Part shown: positions 1-13,217 of the stretch, one piece after another
Layout: each line of letters starts with the position of its first letter
Position numbering within the stretch: position 1 is the first letter of the stretch
NCBI GenBank assembly: GCA_013397845.1
Contig: VZTG01002916.1
Location: forward strand, 1,425,019-1,489,018
Direction: 5' to 3'
DNA: 64,000 nt
From: Melanocharis versteri
Lineage: Eukaryota > Chordata > Aves > Passeriformes > Melanocharitidae
Notes under the pieces: model-generated
Seen by the model: only the letters and a program-made list of their open reading frames with translations
Database searches by the model: none
What the model was told of the DNA's origin: nothing
Translations under genes and position numbers: made by a program

Positions 1-171
1 GCTCTGCCCGCGCATCCCCGCGCTCTGCCCGCGCTCTGCCCGCGCCGCCGCTCCCCGCCCGGCCCCGCCGCCGCCTCCGGCCGCTGCCCAGCTCGCGGCA
101 CCGCCGCATCTCCGGGCTAGGCGGGCACGTAGTTTCCCGAGCTCTGCGTGCCGCCCTGATAGTGCCGACAA

Positions 172-210
172 ATGGAGGGAACGGTCTGTATTTTTCAGTC
201 AAGATTCTGA
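172..210 (+). CDS. Possible 12-codon upstream ORF in the 5' leader
   Basis: An ATG at 172-174 opens a 12-residue frame (MEGTVCIFQSRF) closed by TGA at 208-210, 29 bases before the proposed main ATG at 240. It has G at +4 and a purine (A) at -3, so scanning ribosomes could use it. If the first exon is transcribed as proposed it would be an upstream ORF able to damp translation of the main frame. This is only a reading of the sequence; the transcript start is unknown. Confidence 0.3.
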   Translation: MEGTVCIFQSRF

Positions 211-239
211 AACCGCTCCGTCTTCTTCACAAGAAGAAG

Positions 240-249
240 ATGCCAGAAG
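240..249 (+). CDS. Coding exon 1 (tip) of a small membrane protein
   Basis: The ATG at 240 (context AAGAAGATGC, purine at -3) gives M-P-E plus one base before a donor AAG|GTATTC at 249/250, so the exon ends in phase 1. Exon 2 at 16852 starts with exactly the two bases needed, giving codon G|TT (Val). The frame is open upstream to the left edge but has no earlier ATG inside the window, so an N-terminal extension from outside is possible. The donor is only moderate because it lacks G at +5. A second frame (positions 2, 5, 8...) is also open across the GC-rich part but cannot join exon 2 without a stop. The join is inferred from phase and splice signals. Confidence 0.35.
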
Positions 250-3200
250 GTATTCCTCCTTCTAATTTGCGTGTGTTTCCGTTTGGTAGTAAGAGGTTTC
301 GAAAAGAATCACGGAATAAATAGGTTCCTTTATATGAGAAGGTTTTATGACCAAACCTTCCACTCTGATAAGCTATTTGAGATATATGCCAAAGAAACCC
401 AAAGCAAAGATAAACCGAATACGCACTGAAGCTTGAGAGTTAACTCTTTTTGTATTTTAATAATATGCTCGGCTTCAGTATATATTCACTTCTAAGTTCC
501 CATGAAAAAGATGAAGACTTTCAGCATTGTAGCCTCTAAGCTGTTCCTACAAGAAATACTTGAAAGCACAGAGAGAAAATGCTTAAAAATGGTTGAGTGG
601 AAACTCTAATGTAGGAAAACTTGTGATGATGACCGATTACATATATCAAGTGCCTTGAAATAAAATATCACATTAAATAAAAGATACTTTCTGTATATTT
701 ACTGAAGTTGTTTGTTGGTTTGTTGCTTTGTTATTTTTTTCTAGTTCAAATGTTCAGTACATGATATCCTATAAATCCATTAAATTGAAATCAGTTGGTC
801 AACTATAGATATTGAGCTTTCAATGATATGGATATTCTTCTCCCATATGAAGTGGGAGGTTTTGTTTGGTGCTACAGAAGGACAGTCCTGTAGAATTAAT
901 AAGTCCCAATTTATGGTCCTGTCAGCTCAGCACTGAGACAATAATACAGGACTTCCTTTCCTAAAAATCAAGAGGTTTCCTTGTCAGCTATAGATTCTTT
1001 TTGTAATCAATAACTGCTCTTATTTTTTTCAACATGCCTAGCTTTACAAAAATCAGTTGCTGCTTTAAGTTGCTATTTTCTTTGCAGTTTTTCCTGAATA
1101 GAAGTCTGGCAACAAAGGGTTTTCCATCCATAGAGAGAACCCATGAGAACAGGTTCCATTAAAGAAACACCTGGATTCCTGTTGCGATCTTAAAGTTTTT
1201 TCAGAGATTTACACGTTTCATCAGAAAATGAAAAAAACCCAAAACCAAACAAACCCTATATGTTTAGACGAGTGGGTATCACGTAGCGTTATAACATTTA
1301 GTCTGTTTTAAGTCAGAGGTTTGAAACCAGTTGAAGTTTAGAGACTTTTCTCACACCATTGACTGGAAAAATGATCACCTCACCTTAAATTTTTGTGGAC
1401 AGCCTGTATATCAGAGAGGCGTCTCTCCAAAGCAGTATTTTGGAAGGAAAAGAGTACACTCTTAACTTCTTAATTAGTATGTTACTGAGAAGTGATAGCC
1501 AGCAACTGAAACTTTCACAGCTTGTACCTTATGTTTAGTTCATTAAAATTGTCTGGCTGAAGTATTCTTTACTGTGTATGTTTCAGAAGGACTAAATCCT
1601 GCTACATAAGGTGTACCTAAATAATCAGTTCTTCTTAAGTCAAAATCCTGCCCGTGAAATCAGAATTGGCTACAAAGAGATTGGTGTGATGTGACAGGGA
1701 GGATTATGACTTCAAGTAGGAATTAAATAGCAGGGACTCAAATGAGACAAAAATCCTATTTTCAAGAGAAGAAAATAAATCCTAGTAATTGTAGGAAAAG
1801 AAGAAAATGGTACTAAGGGGAATGCACAATGGGCTCTAAGATGAGCTGTTTCTTAATTCTTTCCAAAGTCATGAGGCACAAAGTACTCTCTGAGGATTAA
1901 AGAAGATAACAGCTATGATGCAGAAGTTTATATTAATGAATTTAATTTTTTTTTATTTTTAAAGATATTTAGAATGTTTGAAACTGCAAGTTTTCTTTAC
2001 AGACTGTGTGTGGATGTGCATCCTCTCTTTTTAGTTCCTCTAGTATTAAGACAGCTTTCTTTCCTTTTCAGAAAAGAACACTGCAGATGGTGTATTGTTT
2101 TGAGGTTTGTTTGTTTGGGGTTTTTTTTAATGAAGGGAACATTCCTGAGACCTTCTAAGGAGCAAAAGTCCAATATAAGAATTTCTAGAATGCAACGCCA
2201 CTGAAGAACTAGGTTGTGAGATAAAGAATGTGGCTCATGAAAGAAAATGTTTGACTCTACCTTGCAAATATAAAAAATAATGCTTTGGTCAAACATGCAA
2301 TCAGCCCAAATACATATAGTCATAGCCTGCAGTTTCCTTGCCTTTGTAGATTTGTTTTGTCTAAATCTAGCTGCTTTTTGTGCTTTGGGCCAGACAGAAT
2401 AAGTGGAAGGCTTTTGATAATTTTCCCAAGACAAAAAGCCATCTTTCTGGGAGTTTGCTAAAATAGGCTCAGGTCACTTTGCAGTGCAAGTGCTTGGTGT
2501 CCTTCTTTCTATGTGGGGAAATGGATTGCTCTGGACATTAAAGAATGACCTCTCACTGGTCAGGGATTAAGACATACTGTGGGGGGAAGTGCACCATATG
2601 TACCATTTCTTTTAAGTTCTGAAGTCAACCTGAGGGGTAGTATAGCCACCATTAACCTAAAAAAAGACCATTACTTCTGTGGAAAAAGATTTTTATGTAT
2701 TTAATACCGGTTTAGAGGATGGAACATGGAGGTAGAGCTGTTACCACAGTAGTTTCTTTTTTCCTTAATGTGAGGCTAAGTCAATACTTGGAATCATCTC
2801 AAGAAAACCTTACACTCTTCCAAAAAAGGGACTGATTTGATCTCAAATATATGTACTTTATCTTCTCTACACCAACAAGTACAGATTTAGTCATTATATA
2901 TGTTTTCCTTTATGTATAGGATATTATATAAAACATTAATTCTGGTAAACTATGTATTAGTCATATTAAGCTCTGGGAATTCCTCTTCAGGTTAGTGATA
3001 TTGTACCCATCAATGAAATGGTAAGTAACTTTTAAATTTTACTTTAGATAAATACATATTTCTCATTTTGGATCCATGTTTTGTTTCATATAGTATCTTC
3101 AAAAAAATAACTCTTTCGTCTGTATAATGAGACCAAATTTCAACCAATTTAGCTTTAAACTCCTGTGCTACCTAATTAGGAGCCTACTCTCCCTGAGTTC

Positions 3201-6200
3201 TTGGAGTCAACAGAGGGAGAAACAACTCCAGAAAGCCATCTATCCTGCCTACAATCTCGGTGTATGTAGGCAGGTATCCATGGACTATAAAAGGCAGTCG
3301 GGGATGACTGTGATCTTTAAGTTATTAGTCTTTGCATTAGGATACTTTGCATTTAGGCAGAATGGTCCTGAGACTTAGAGCCTGAGCCAGTCTACTAAGT
3401 CAGAAGGAAACTACCCTGGACTTCAAGTGTCTTTAATGTCACATCCTTAGAAGGAGAAACTAAGAGAGAATTCATGCAGAAAACTAATTAATTACTACAG
3501 TTCATACTCCTGGTTGCACTGAAGCACTTTGGGAAGTCTTTGACAAAGATGCCTCTTGCCAGACTTACTCTGTGTTGCCGTAGCCACGTTTCTAAGCACA
3601 TGCAGAATCTTCAGTGTCATCAAACATTTCCTGTTTCACTCCACGAACAAAATTTAAAAATACCAATTTGTTTTTTACTTCACAGTTTTTGACTTAACTG
3701 TCTTTTTTATTTTTGTTCTCTATAACATACTCACAGCATGGCAATCTTTCAATCTGCATCCAAACATTACCATTTTAGATACTGCTTTTTTCTTTGTATT
3801 CCAGGAAATGTAGGGTTTGGATGCCATCCACCTTCCTCTGCTCCTGCAAAAACCTCACAACGATCAATGGCTCCTTGCCTAATTAGTCCCATCTCTCTTA
3901 TACTGCAAATCCTCTCTAAACTGTTTTGTTACTAGATTGGCTCTGCTCTTCAATACCTTACATGGAGGATGCCCAGAGAGGGGTATTACAGCTCTGACTG
4001 AGAGCGACTGCAATTGTATCCTACCCATTTTTAATAACTGGTTTCTGTTCCAGCAAAACTTCCATCATTTCAAGTTTCAGCAGCGTTATAGGAATCCTAT
4101 ATGAAAGAGATGAATATGTGCAAAAATATAGTTAATAGAAACAATGTGTCATTCACTGGCACAGATGAATATAGAACATTTTTCAGAAGTTAGTAGATTG
4201 AATAAAGTTATTATCTTGCATTGCAAATCACTTCCTTAGTCCAGCCAGCTCTTAGCAAAGAAAGAAGCCTGAGGTCAGGCAGACTGGCATGAAGCTGGTA
4301 ACTCTTCAAATCTGAGAACATCTGGAGAGCTGCCTGTAGGGGCACCTTTTATGCCAGTAATTGCTAATAGCCCCTGTACCACAGTTCAGAACAGGAAATA
4401 GAAGCCTTCTTTCATGTTAATGATTGCTTTCTAATTGCATAAACAGCAATGAGATAGCAGTCATTTATAGCAAGCTACTCCTCCAGCTCAGGGAGGAAAT
4501 AATTTTTTTTGTGGTGTTCCTGGTGGCATTGCTGTGGTGAATGTTGAGCACAAGCTTCAAAAGGGGAGAAAGAATGAAATAAAATATTTTGTAATCTGTC
4601 AACAAAAGTGAAACATTACTCATGGATTTTTTTGCATAAAATTAACTTTAAAAGAAAATTGAAAAAATAATTAAAAATACAGATCAGAAAATCTAGCATT
4701 TTTTCACAACAGTTTTATTAGCCTGGAGCAGAGTGGACAATTTACAAGTCCTGAGAAACATTGAGTTAGACTCAATGTCATGGTATTACTAGATGTCATC
4801 TGGTCCTCGCAGTTGCAAAATCAAGATATTACAATTGAAAACTGTTCTAAACTTAGTGTCGTTACGCTCTACATAGTCCCGAAAGATATGTGTCACAGAG
4901 AGATGTTAGATTTATTAATTATTTAGCTTCATCACAAAATTAAACAAATATTTTATTGCTTGATTAGCAATACTTCACCTCGAGGGCAGTTTTCAATGCA
5001 GGCTATTCAGTTATAAGTTATGCTACTAAGACAGTCTGACAGCTTGCACAAAATTATTGCTGTCCGAGTTAAAAGAAGTATGTTTCAATGAAATCATACT
5101 TGCTTCAAAGGAGGCCATAGCTTTGTTTACCAATTAAAGACATTATTTTGCTGTAGTTTCATCATTCATAAATCAAATAGCAAGAAAATATCTAATTTGA
5201 ATTATAACATTTTTAAGCAAGATCATAAGAAACCAAATCATCACAGATGATCTTTAGTTTCCTTTCAGTTTTATATGTAGTATTGCCCAGTCATTTAAAA
5301 GGACTGCTGTTATACTGATGTTATATACTGTTATATGATATAACATAAAACAGCCTCAAGAATACAGCAGTTACAGCATAGATATTTTATATACAATGTG
5401 TGAATCAAAAAAAAAAAGAAAACAAAAACCTGTTCAATCTTATTAGAGTTTAAGAAATAGAAAGCAGAAGGGTGAAACACTAAGCAGTAGACACATTTCT
5501 ATAGATACAGCTCTGTAAGAAGAAACAACTTAAAACCACTTGTTTAGCTAAAGATCCCAAAATCAATGAGAGTTTTGTAATGGTTCGAGCCCATTTGCAG
5601 CTTCTGCTCTGCTCTCATTATCCTCTGCAAACCAGTCATATAATTTACAGTGAGTTTGGTCATTTAATTTTATCCGTTATACTGAATGAAAATGTTGCCT
5701 AGATGGGACATCAGTCCTTGCAAACCCCTTACTGTACTCTTCTATTTCATCCCCCAGTTATAGCAATTAGGGCAGAAGATAATGTAGCATGGAAAGCTTT
5801 AAAAAAAAAGTAGCACTGTGCAGCATAACTATTGATGTCTGATTCCCTGCCTGTCTGATGTCTAAGGAAGGGTGATCTCATTAGCTTCCTTCGCAATGAA
5901 TAATAGTAGGGTGTTTCTTCTCCAGCCACTTGCTAGTTTTTATGAAATTATAAAAACTCCTTATCTTTTTACCCTTCTAAAATGACATTCAAGAATTAGT
6001 GTGAGTTTGACAGAGAGAGTGACACGGGAAAATACTGTATTCACTCTATTTTGAAATTTACTCCATTACCTAGAAAAGCATTCTACAAATTGCCATTTCC
6101 CTTATTTTGGTGTGTTCTTCCTGAGAATTTCTGTCCATCTTACTCAAGAAAAGAGAGATCTGGACACATTTTTTCCGTTCTTTTTATAGTGGACTTTCAC

Positions 6201-9149
6201 ATTTCACCCCCTTTAGGTGAAACTCTGGTTATATTAGGCAGTTACGAGGAATAGCACAAAGGTTGCCCTTGTCTGGTTGCCATAACCCTGAATTACATCA
6301 AAGAATTATAACAGAAGTGTGAATCCCTCAGCAGCTTTTCCAGAGCTGCTAGCGTAAATAATTGCAGCTACTAGCCAGAGGTGTGTGTAGATGAGCTGTT
6401 CCTAAAGACCAGTTCGTAAGTGGCCTATCCCCTTCTTAGACCCCAGTGCAGGACAGCTCAAGCACTTTGTAGCTTTTGGGGATCTCAGGAAAGCATTCTG
6501 TAACAGACTTGCGTTCATGTGTGTATATGTTTAAGAGAACATCATAAAAACCAAGCACAGTAAAAGGTCGTTCATTATCACCATGATTTGTTGGTTTAGT
6601 ATGAAAAATGCTTATTTCAGAGGTAGAATTAGTGGTTAATATCATTCATATTGCTGAAGAAATCTTTCTGCTATGAAAGAAATACTGTTTCTGTCATAAA
6701 TATTCTCCTGATCTCTTTTCTTTGACTAACAAAAACCAAGTGCGATAAGGAATTAATGTTTCTTTTTTTCTGTGTTTTAATGTCACATCATGAGTGTGCC
6801 TGCCTTTCTTCTGGATTCATGATCTCCTATTGTGTTTCATTACATACGGAAAGCTCAAATACAATATCTGGTTAAATGCACTCAACCTTTTAGGAAATTA
6901 CAAAATCCAATATTATGTTTGAATAATAGATATTTTGCCATTTGGTTTGTTGAAATGTAAATATCATGACTCTATGTAAAACAGAAATGACAGATGGAGA
7001 AAGCTGTACACGCATACACTCTCATAGAAAGGTAAGAAATGTGCGTTTGTGTCATTTCAAGCTTGATCTAGAGAAGTTTTGCATAGAGAAGTGTATTTTT
7101 CATGGTAAAACTGAAAAGGTAGATAGACTACTGTTATTGCTTTCTGGTTTTCTTTGTTTTGTTTTGGATATGTAGTTGCCAAGCTGGTAGCTTTTGAAAG
7201 AAAAGATTTTATGGTTAGCAGTAGAGTAGTAGAATTGCAAATAATTGTTTTTATTTAATTTTTCTCCCCAGTTCATTACAAACCCCCAAAACACTGTTGT
7301 ATATTGACCCAGAGCTAAAGTTCATTGATTGCACCACTGAAAGAAAAGAAGGAAAACAAATTAATATATTCATAAAATTTTGTTAGAAATATTTTATTCA
7401 GATTTTTTACTTTTTTCTTTTTTTCCCCAGTTCTGGCATTTAATAAAGCAAAAAGTAATTTCAAACAATGAAAAAGAAATGTTAAAAGAACAGATTTTCA
7501 GATTTCCCCTTTCATACAGATCTTTTAAAAGTTATTTCTATCCAAAGGCTTTTTTCAGAAAAAAAAATCATAAAACACAGATTTCCTATTTGCTGTAGAT
7601 TTTCCAAGACTTATTAATTAATTTAGTCTGTGATTGAGGTTTCACTAAAGTGGAATTTAAAATTATATCCTCCATTTGGTTCTAGTCTGTAGTAACAGCT
7701 AGTACAAAGTTTGCTGTCCTTGTAAGTATCACAAGCTTTAGCAGGGCTTGGTGTGAGCACAGGGAGATTCAGTGCAGAAATTTTACTGGAGGACCAAGAC
7801 CCAGTTTTAAAATATGTGATTCCTTGTGTAAGAACCCATCTGTAAACAAGAACTTATCCACAGTGAATGTTGTCTTAGGAAAGGAATGGTAGCCACTTGG
7901 AAAATCCATCATTATTTGAAGCAAAATATGCGTGCTTCCTTTAGAGCTTTGTGCTATGCTGTTCAGTTAAGACTATAATTGTGAAAGCAAACATTTTTTA
8001 GGTTTTGAGCCTCCCAGTAATTGCATGCATGATTAATGTTACATTCATTAATAGGTATTTTGACCCTGAAGAGCCATCCAGAATATCTGCGTTAGTTTCA
8101 GAATGGTTGTATGAAAACTTACTTGTGTCTTGGACACTGTTTACCTCTATTTTTATGCTGGTTGAGTGTTTCATGTTTTACAGTCTGACTAATATAAGTA
8201 ATAAGCCAATAAGAGTTCTGATTATACTGCTGTAACTCTTACTTGACATAAAATCTTTCTCCTACTGTGTAAGTAAGATTAATTTGTAATCTTATATGCT
8301 TACTGACATCTCCCACAGCGTTCAAAGTAGGCTAAATATGTGAAGTCTTGAATATAACTTAGGCCTAAATTATAAAAATTAAACACTCTTGTGCACACTA
8401 CTTCATTTATCATATGACTGTACCTAAGAGAAAAGATCGAAAGATCGCCTTATTTATTGTTCAGGAAAATACAAATAAACAAAAAAACCCCAAACTCATA
8501 ATTCAATAGGTTTACAAGCATCAACTGTAAAGAACGGCTTTTTTTGCTAGTGACAGTAGGAAATCCTAATATTTGGTACTGTGTATTGTGCCTGAACTAC
8601 TGATTTATTGTCCAAGGAATATTGGGATATTTGATATGTGCAAATATTAACGATTTCATGAGGTAAGGGTACAAAAGGTAATTTTTGGCATGACGTATGA
8701 GTATTTGATGGCATTGCAAGATTATAATGAAGATAGTTAACAACATGAAGTGTTACTCAGTGTTAATAAAGAATCAGCCCCAGGGAGGAAGCTGAAGATG
8801 CAGAGCCTCTCTAAAGGCACATTACAGGGTGGGATGAGTCTCATCTACGTTTTATCACCTTAAAATTAAGAATTTACTTCAAGATAGTGTTCTGAGCTTC
8901 TTGTATTGTTGGTAAAGGCAAGTAATTGCATCTCATCTTTACTTGTAGTATAATTCAGTATATTCTTCTTTACTCTTATTATTTGTTATACTACAGCATA
9001 AAAGAAAAATAGGAAAACATATTCCAGGAGATTTTTGTGAGATATCTGTAAGGCCCTTTTGCATGAAATGTTGTTTTGTGAGAGCAAGATGACAACCTTA
9101 AAATACTCCTTAGTCATTAAAACATACAAAAGATCGTGTACTGAAAAGT

Positions 9150-9830
9150 GAATCATGGCCTCAATCAGAAAAATCAACTGATGTGCTGCAGAGCTGTTAA
9201 TATCATATGATCCAGGTCACCATCCCCTCCGTGTCATGTAAGCACTGTTACACAGTCGTATGCTATTGCATGAAGCGTCCGTGCATTTAACGCAGCGTAG
9301 AAGAGGGAAACTACAACTGGCTTTGATAGGATTAAATTATACAACTAATCCTTTTTGTTCCAGATGTCAATACGTAAAAGTAATATCAGAGACTCAAATG
9401 CAGAACCTCATGCATAATTTTAATCCCTCATCCTGTGCTGCAGGTTACAGATCTGGAAATTATAGCATGTAAAAGCTTCTAAAACTGGACTTCTCTCTCA
9501 TTGCTTTAAGATCCATTACTGATTGTAGTAAACATTTTACTGAGTTATTTTGGAATTCCCTGTGTGAGACCTAAACAAATTGCAAATTGGTTATACAAAA
9601 TGATGGAGAGAGCTCAGCATTTTATGGCAGGTGAAACGCATGTCACGCATACTGACTTTCCGTCTGTGATGGCATACCTAGACAGTGCCAAACCGAAAAC
9701 TAGGCAGCATGCAACAGCTGAGAAGACAAAGTTTCATGTGCATTTAATTTCACCAAGAGAACTGGCACATGCCACAGAACACATCAACGCCTATTGCAAA
9801 GTAACTATTTTATGTGAATGACTGTAGGTG
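9150..9830. other. Possible conserved noncoding patches
   Basis: Two stretches (about 9150-9330 and 9600-9800) carry more CpG and mixed motifs than their AT-rich surroundings, for example CGTATGCTATTGCATG near 9258 and CGCATGTCACGCATAC near 9639. CpG retained in CpG-depleted intron DNA suggests constraint. The 85-codon open frame over 9564-9821 has no recognisable domain. Conservation cannot be measured here. Confidence 0.2.
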
Positions 9831-11876
9831 TACCTATGTGTATACACGCATACATATATATGAATTCTATATGCATATGTATTTCTTGCTTAGGTATTGT
9901 ATTTCTTTATTCTAGAGACAATCTTGTCTGACTGTAACAGCTTACACTTCAGGTATATGCTATAGTGCACATTTTGCAGGTGCCAAATGGGAAAAATATA
10001 TTATTCTATAAAATCTATACAGAGTCTGATCATTTTCTGGTGCAGAGAAGTTCCTCATGGTGTGAAGATTACCAAAGGAAAAAAAAAGGACATATTGAAA
10101 TCTAAGTATCTATTTCCTTTTTAAACCACCAGTCTCTCAATAAGAAATAATAAAAAGACTGCTTTTGTGGAGCCTAAAATGCTTTATGTTGTGCTGCTGC
10201 AAATTTAGTCAGCAAAAGCAGCTCAACTCATCTAAAACTCATTTATGAGTTGTGCTGACATGAATGAAACCATCAATGGTGCAAAAACAATGACACAAAG
10301 AAAAATAAGATTTTTTATTTTAAGCTTCATTGAAAATAAAAGACAGAACATTTGTCACATAGGAATAGTTGGTGATTAGTACAATTTAAAATGTCATCAA
10401 AATCTAAAATAATCATACTTCAAGTATTAGTGGATCAAAGGTAGGCTAAATTTATTACGACAAGAAATAAAAATATACTTTAATTTGTTACGGCAAGAGA
10501 TAAAAAATATTCTAAAGATTATATAGTGCAGTTATCCCTAGACTTTTGGCCAAAATTTGTACAGTGTGGCTGGGATTTATTTTATACTCAGCTTTCAGGT
10601 CCTATGACTTTCTAGCGATTTGCGGCATTCAGAACAGAGTAACAACAGCAAAGCAGCCAAGAGGCTTTCTGGAGGTCCCAGATGTATGCACCTGCAGATG
10701 ATTCCAGTAGATCCTGGCAAGATAGTCTTTTGGGCAACAGACACACTTTTCTGTGTTTTCAGGCAGGCAGTCCACAGAGATAAGCAGTTCATATCTCTGG
10801 TGAAGGCTGCTGCTGGTGGTGTGAAGGGACCTTCACAGGCTGAAGGGAAACTTGTGAGCTGAAAAGGAAGAAAGGGCAGAATCCACTCTGATTTTCAAGA
10901 GTAATACTTGGCTTGACTTGAACAATAGTTTTGTCTTCACTGCCGCCATTCTATAACTATGTCTCTAAAAGAACTTCCAAACTTATAGTTTGGAGCAGTT
11001 TATATAGTCTTTTGAGGAAATTCTGTTATTGCTTCAGTTGGTGTATATTTTTGTACATAGTGTACCTATATATATATACATACGTATATATTTTCCAGGA
11101 AGACTTTCAGTCCTTAAAAAAATATTAACTGAATTTTCAGTATTGATGCACAAAAAAGGAATACAAGTAAGTTTTCTTTTTACAGATGATTATAGCTAAG
11201 CAGATAATAAGGGATGCAATCTGCAAATATTTATTTAAATGAAACATTGACTTCTTCGTGGCAATATTCTAACTCATTTTGTGCTCATTTTCCAAGAATA
11301 TTCTAGGAAACTAATTTACTGAGAGGCTGCTTAAAATATGTATTGTTACTGAATAGTGGATGTACCGAAGAAAGTCATACTTGGAGTCCTAATATGCAGT
11401 TATTGAAAATGAACAATAAGCTATTAGTTCTAAGCTCTGGTCTGCTCTCCAGAGAATGAAGAAGAAAATGTGACTGCTGCTTATATGCTAACTGCAATGA
11501 TTGGCCTAAAATCTCCTGCTGTTCTTTGCAACTAGAGTCACACATCATCATCAACAACAACAACTACATCATCTTTCTACAAATATTCTGTATATTTGTA
11601 ACTCAATGCATAGTCAAACTTGTTTTATAATATGGCCAAACATGGGCAGAAATATTTGTCGAATGGGAAGTTTATGAAGCCAGAATTTTTGTGGCAAGAC
11701 TAGTATTCACATAGATGATAAAGTGCATAGAACGAAAGTCCTATTTCTGTTTGTTACTACAGATAAGTAATAAGAGGTCAAAATCAAATTAATTTTCACT
11801 TTTATTCCATTCTTGTAGTAAATTGCTTGCTACAGTATTACCAAGTATATTTGCAGAGAAAATTTGGGTAACAATA

Positions 11877-11903
11877 ACAAATAAATAAATAAATAAATAA
11901 ATG
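11877..11903. repeat. (AAAT)n microsatellite
   Basis: About six and a half uninterrupted AAAT units following a short AACAATAAC lead-in. Confidence 0.9.
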
Positions 11904-13191
11904 CTATTATTATATTATGAATCTTTAAACTAATATCAGATTTCTGTTCAGAGCTTCACCTTTTAGTATGTATGAGTCTCACACTTGGTTCTTGCCTCAT
12001 GGGTGCCTGGCGCAGGCCTATGGGTCTCAGATGTGAGCAGCAGAGAACCCCAGGCTCCTCCTGTGCTCTCTAGCCTGCATGTCAGCCTGGGCAGGTCGCA
12101 AATCAGCAAATACGAGTGGCCATACACCAAAGGGTAGGTCATCGTGTAAAGATTTGTGCTCAAAGGGCTTCAGCAGGGAGGCAGGCTACATCAGTGCAAG
12201 GTGTATTGTGGTCTTGTACTCACCCTGAGTGACCTACTCAGGCACGCCATTGTCTGTCTTGCAGCTGAAAGGAAGACGCTTTTTCACAACTGTTCAAAAA
12301 GGAAGAAAGGAAGCTATATTCAGCAAATGAATTATTAACTCTGAATGATTCCCTCAGCTCTATGGCACAGTCATTGCTGCCCCAGTTTTCTGTCTTGCAT
12401 ATGAAGCATAAAATATCATTCCTGTCCTCAAAGCCTTTTCTTATAGAAATTGGTGAGATGGTTGAAGACAGAATTAAGCAAGATGAGGTAACATCTTTTG
12501 GCAAAGAATATACAATTTTACAATTCTATTTTTTCAAGATCTGTTCTTGAATTGAAAAGGAGAGATGCCAGTGAGATAAAGGTGGGGAGGAATGGCCCTG
12601 CAATTTCTCTGACATGACAGGACCTACTTAGATGCATCCATCAACAGCAAAATCCTCGCATTTGGAACATACTTGGTACAGTGGTCTCAAGATACACTTT
12701 TAGCCCTTTTAGCTCCTTCCTTACAGGAGTTTGGTACAACTCAGCAGTGTGACTTTTCACAGACATCAAAGAGCTGGACAGAAATCTGTAAGTCACCTAC
12801 ATCAGCCAATGCAAAGGTTTTACTGGCTGATAATGCTGAGCCTTACATACATGAGTGAGTACTTTTACTGAACTAAGAGGAGTTATGCAAAGTAGCCCAG
12901 ATGTTTTCAGGATACATTAAACTTCCTAGTGTCTTGACTCATGCGTTTTCTCAGACCATTCATAGTAGAAAATTGAAGAAAATTGTCTGGGCAAAAAGTA
13001 CTTGCTTTTTTATTATATATCTGTTCAACAATAGAGGTCATTATCTCTGTCTTCCAAATAATGGGAAATGAGTGGGAAATGTAACAAGAAAGGAATATGA
13101 TCTTCTGAAAATAGGACAGTAAAGCAGGGTCAGAAGTTACATTTGACTCAGTATCTTCTGGGTCTCAAATTAGTTTGCAGACTGTCTGCTT

Positions 13192-13217
13192 GTATATCTG
13201 TATCTGTACAGATATAC
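13192..13217. repeat. Perfect hairpin, 11-bp arms
   Basis: GTATATCTGTA and its exact reverse complement TACAGATATAC are separated by a 4-base loop (TCTG). It is AT-rich and probably of simple-repeat origin; no pre-miRNA-length stem surrounds it. Confidence 0.8.

Larger units (their letters stand above)
1..250 (+). promoter_or_regulatory. CpG island and TATA-less promoter / 5' exon
   Basis: The first ~135 bases are almost pure G+C with dense CpG. They include three copies of GCTCTGCCCGC (1-11, 22-32, 32-42) and GC-box-like CCCCGCCC at 53-60. No TATA box is visible. Composition falls sharply to AT-rich after ~250, as at the 3' edge of an avian housekeeping-type CpG island. A donor-like AAG|GTATTC sits at 249/250, so this is probably promoter plus first exon of a plus-strand transcript. 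The island continues off the left edge, so the transcription start, and any divergent gene, cannot be placed. Confidence 0.75.

Noticed and set aside
2..250. Open frame across the whole CpG island ending SQEEDARR
   Set aside because: GC-rich DNA lacks stops by default. There is no ATG in that frame, and its phase at the donor gives a stop in exon 2.
1997..2434. 145-codon minus-strand frame
   Set aside because: No domain, no splice or promoter context, and a composition matching random AT-rich DNA; one or two frames of this length are expected by chance in 64 kb.
7432..7472. Strong acceptor (ttctttttttccccag) followed by TTCTGGC, the same start as exon 2
   Set aside because: The frame from exon 1 meets TGA within 13 codons and there is no donor; taken as a cryptic acceptor.
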